A DNA stretch of 64,000 nt from contig QYRS01000003.1 in NCBI GenBank assembly GCA_006503535.1, positions 310,001 through 374,000 of the forward strand, read 5' to 3'. Within the stretch, counting starts at the first letter, position 1; the number at the start of each line of letters is the position of its first letter. Position numbers and translations under genes: made by a program. The DNA is from Arthrinium phaeospermum (Eukaryota; Ascomycota; Sordariomycetes; Amphisphaeriales; Apiosporaceae). The notes under the pieces are model-generated. The model had not been told where the DNA came from, searched no databases, and saw only the letters and a program-made list of their open reading frames with translations. Below are positions 62,163-64,000 of this stretch, piece after piece.

Positions 62163-64000
62163 ATGTCGCAGCATCCTCTCGCCCCTCAACGCTTCAAGCG
62201 TCCTCGGAACTGGCTGGTCCCTACCGGGCTCGTCCATGATCTGAACGATCGCCAGCATTGCCGTACTTGTCAGAGGTGCAAGATTGATCGCGAGAGACGC
62301 GATCAAGAAAAGGCAAAACGCGTCAAGGCAGAACTTGAAGCAGACAAGAAGCTTCATCAGCACACTGATCCCAACCATCGCGAAAAGTGCAGCACGTGTC
62401 AGATCATCTACGACACTTTCGCCTGCCTGAAACTGAAGGAAGCCCATAAAAAGGGCAAGAAAGCTTCACACGAAGCCAACAGTGCATGGACAGCGCCACA
62501 GGAAGTTGGATGTAAGTCCAAACCGTTCTTCCACTACGCGGCATCGCCGTTATTCCACGTACATGGTTACTAACTCTGCATTAGTGCGCACCTATCAAGC
62601 TTTCCGTGCTCCCAACCCGCCATCTAGTGTGCTGTTCTTGCTACCTGGCCGAGAGTCACCCGTATCGCCTACAAGAACTCCAAGCCCTGAGCCTGTTGTC
62701 GCCAGAGTCTCTCGTCCTGCGCCTCGTCGCAAATCAGGAACGAAGCAGAAGCCTTGCAACCGGCGCCCCGTGGCTGGTAACACCTCGAAACAGTCGTCGA
62801 GGAAACGACCTATTTGCGATTTTGACCAAACCGGCCCCGAAGTCACACCGCCGCCTTCGGTCAGACGCCGTACTACTCCCAATATCCTTCCACTGGGCAC
62901 AAGAACCGGTGAAGGATCCCAGCAAGCGAGAAAGAGGGGCCACAGTGATCTGGTCCAAGACGACGTCGAGTTCGCCCAACCCTCGATTGACATTCCCACA
63001 ATTCCTGGTCAATTCTCGCCTGGACGACCACTCTTTATTCGCGATCCAAAGGTTGCTGTCACTGCAAACCATTCCTCCCAGGGCAACGACAATACATCAC
63101 CCGCTATGAGCGTTTTCGATGCACTCTCAAACCTTGCGGGCAAGGCAATCTGGACCGCTGCTTCGACCATTGGTCGTCAGATCGGCTACACTCCCACAAA
63201 CAATGCCGGTCAGCAGGTCGTTTCCGATGAAACACGTCAGTCTCCTAAGCGGCGACGAACCGACGATACTCCCGCGCCTGCCCTTCTTGATGCACAAATC
63301 GGAGTGAATTCAGACGAAGACATGGGATTGTCTTCCCCGATGAACAATGGTATGGCAAACAATGGCGACAGGCCATTCACGCACTCCTATTCATCCATCG
63401 GTGCCCGAACTCATCTATCCTCGTCCGCTTCCAACGCCGCCCGAAGAGCCCTCTTCCGCTACCCTCCTCGCGCTATCCTGGACCCACGGAGACGCATTCC
63501 TCAACCCCGAACCATGGACCATTCGGAACTTTCTACCGACGATTCCTTGGAGCCCACACGAGACCAAGCCATGCCAGGCAGCTGGGTTTCGGAACCGGAC
63601 GAGCAGAGTTCGACCCAGTCTTCGGATCCATCTACAACAGCGACCTCCCCCAGCACGCAGGAGAAGCACTCCGGCTCTTACAACAAGAGCTCCGCGAAGC
63701 CGGATCCTTACCTATTAAGCACCAGATCGCCTCCGAGATCCGATGCATTCTACACGCGACCCAGAACGCAAGCGAGAGGCGCTTGGGCCAGGAGTCCCCA
63801 GTCCAACCAATCTTCAACCGAAGTCTCTGATTCGACTTCAAGTCCGCCATCAACTAGTTCCGAGCAGCCTGAAGAAACTTCTGCTCAGAATGAAGAGACC
63901 AGCACAACCGACAGATCTGATCCAGAACCAAAGTTCAAGACACGCGCCGACTTCTTCGAACACGATGAGAATTTGCTGGTTCCCGGATTGGAGAAACTGG
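62163..64000 (+). CDS. large basic protein of unknown function (3' end beyond the window)
   Basis: Exon 1 (62163-62511) ends with a GTAAGT donor. A 73-base intron with a perfect TACTAAC branch site (near 62570) leads to exon 2, which starts at 62585 and stays open to the right edge, giving at least 588 residues. The N-terminus has two cysteine pairs, H-C-R-T-C-Q-R-C-K and K-C-S-T-C-Q, about 45 residues apart and separated by a highly charged helix; this could be a small metal-binding unit. Exon 2 is Ser/Pro/Thr-rich with many S-P sites and a basic K-R-R-R nuclear-localisation-like cluster, suggesting a nuclear protein. The last visible part is Ser/Glu-rich and then more ordered (R-A-D-F-F-E-H-D-E-N-L-L). 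I do not recognise the family. Confidence 0.65.

Overview
The window reads as chromosomal DNA of a filamentous ascomycete, most likely a Sordariomycete. Genes carry short introns of about 50-170 bases with GTAAGT-type donors and TACTAAC-like branch sites. Codon use is GC-rich, intergenic DNA is poorer in GC, and the products (WSC-domain proteins, NmrA-like reductase, AsaB-type oxidase, siderophore transporter, GGC1, SYN8) are typical of that group. There is no sign of bacterial operons, phage, CRISPR or tRNA genes. Gene models below were spliced by eye, and exon borders were tested by whether they keep the frame.

Left third (1-26 kb): the 3' end of an unidentified gene; an AsaB/CmcJ-type oxidase; a 2002-residue AT-hook protein; RPN6 and SOF1 divergently transcribed from one 557-bp promoter; a two-WSC-domain secreted protein; an unknown protein; an NmrA-like reductase; an HXXXD acyltransferase; and a xanthine dehydrogenase whose frame is broken at five places although its protein sequence is otherwise well conserved.

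Middle (26-44 kb): a lower-GC accessory stretch. It holds a multi-exon orphan gene and then a cluster of six paralogues of one membrane-protein family. Each has an N-terminal cytosolic tail with an HPYxGIEV-like motif, one glycine-zipper transmembrane segment, a Ser/Thr/Pro linker and a six-cysteine ectodomain resembling PAN/Apple domains, with a phase-1 intron at the same place. Copies 2, 4 and 6 are intact. Copy 1 is frameshifted, once inside an 18-bp minisatellite. Copy 5 has an in-frame stop in its cytosolic tail. Copy 3 (about 36.76-37.45 kb) is a decayed relic recognisable only by fragments. A multi-pass membrane gene sits between the plus-strand and minus-strand arms.

Right third (44-64 kb): an MFS siderophore-iron transporter divergent from a membrane-anchored TAP-type alpha/beta hydrolase, with a perfect ATCTGATAA (SreA/SRE-type) site between them; mitochondrial GTP/GDP carrier GGC1; a secreted Gly/Pro/Lys repeat protein; the SNARE SYN8; a small FMP16-like mitochondrial protein; an F-box protein; and a gene running off the right edge.

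A recurring oddity is single missing bases, several in homopolymers, in XDH, the membrane gene at 34-35 kb, the siderophore transporter and probably the WSC gene. Adding the missing bases restores exact frame through every downstream intron. These are either consensus-sequence indel errors or a set of very young pseudogenes. The intact long genes nearby (the 6-kb AT-hook ORF, the acyltransferase, the hydrolase, the F-box gene) mean the question has to be settled gene by gene.
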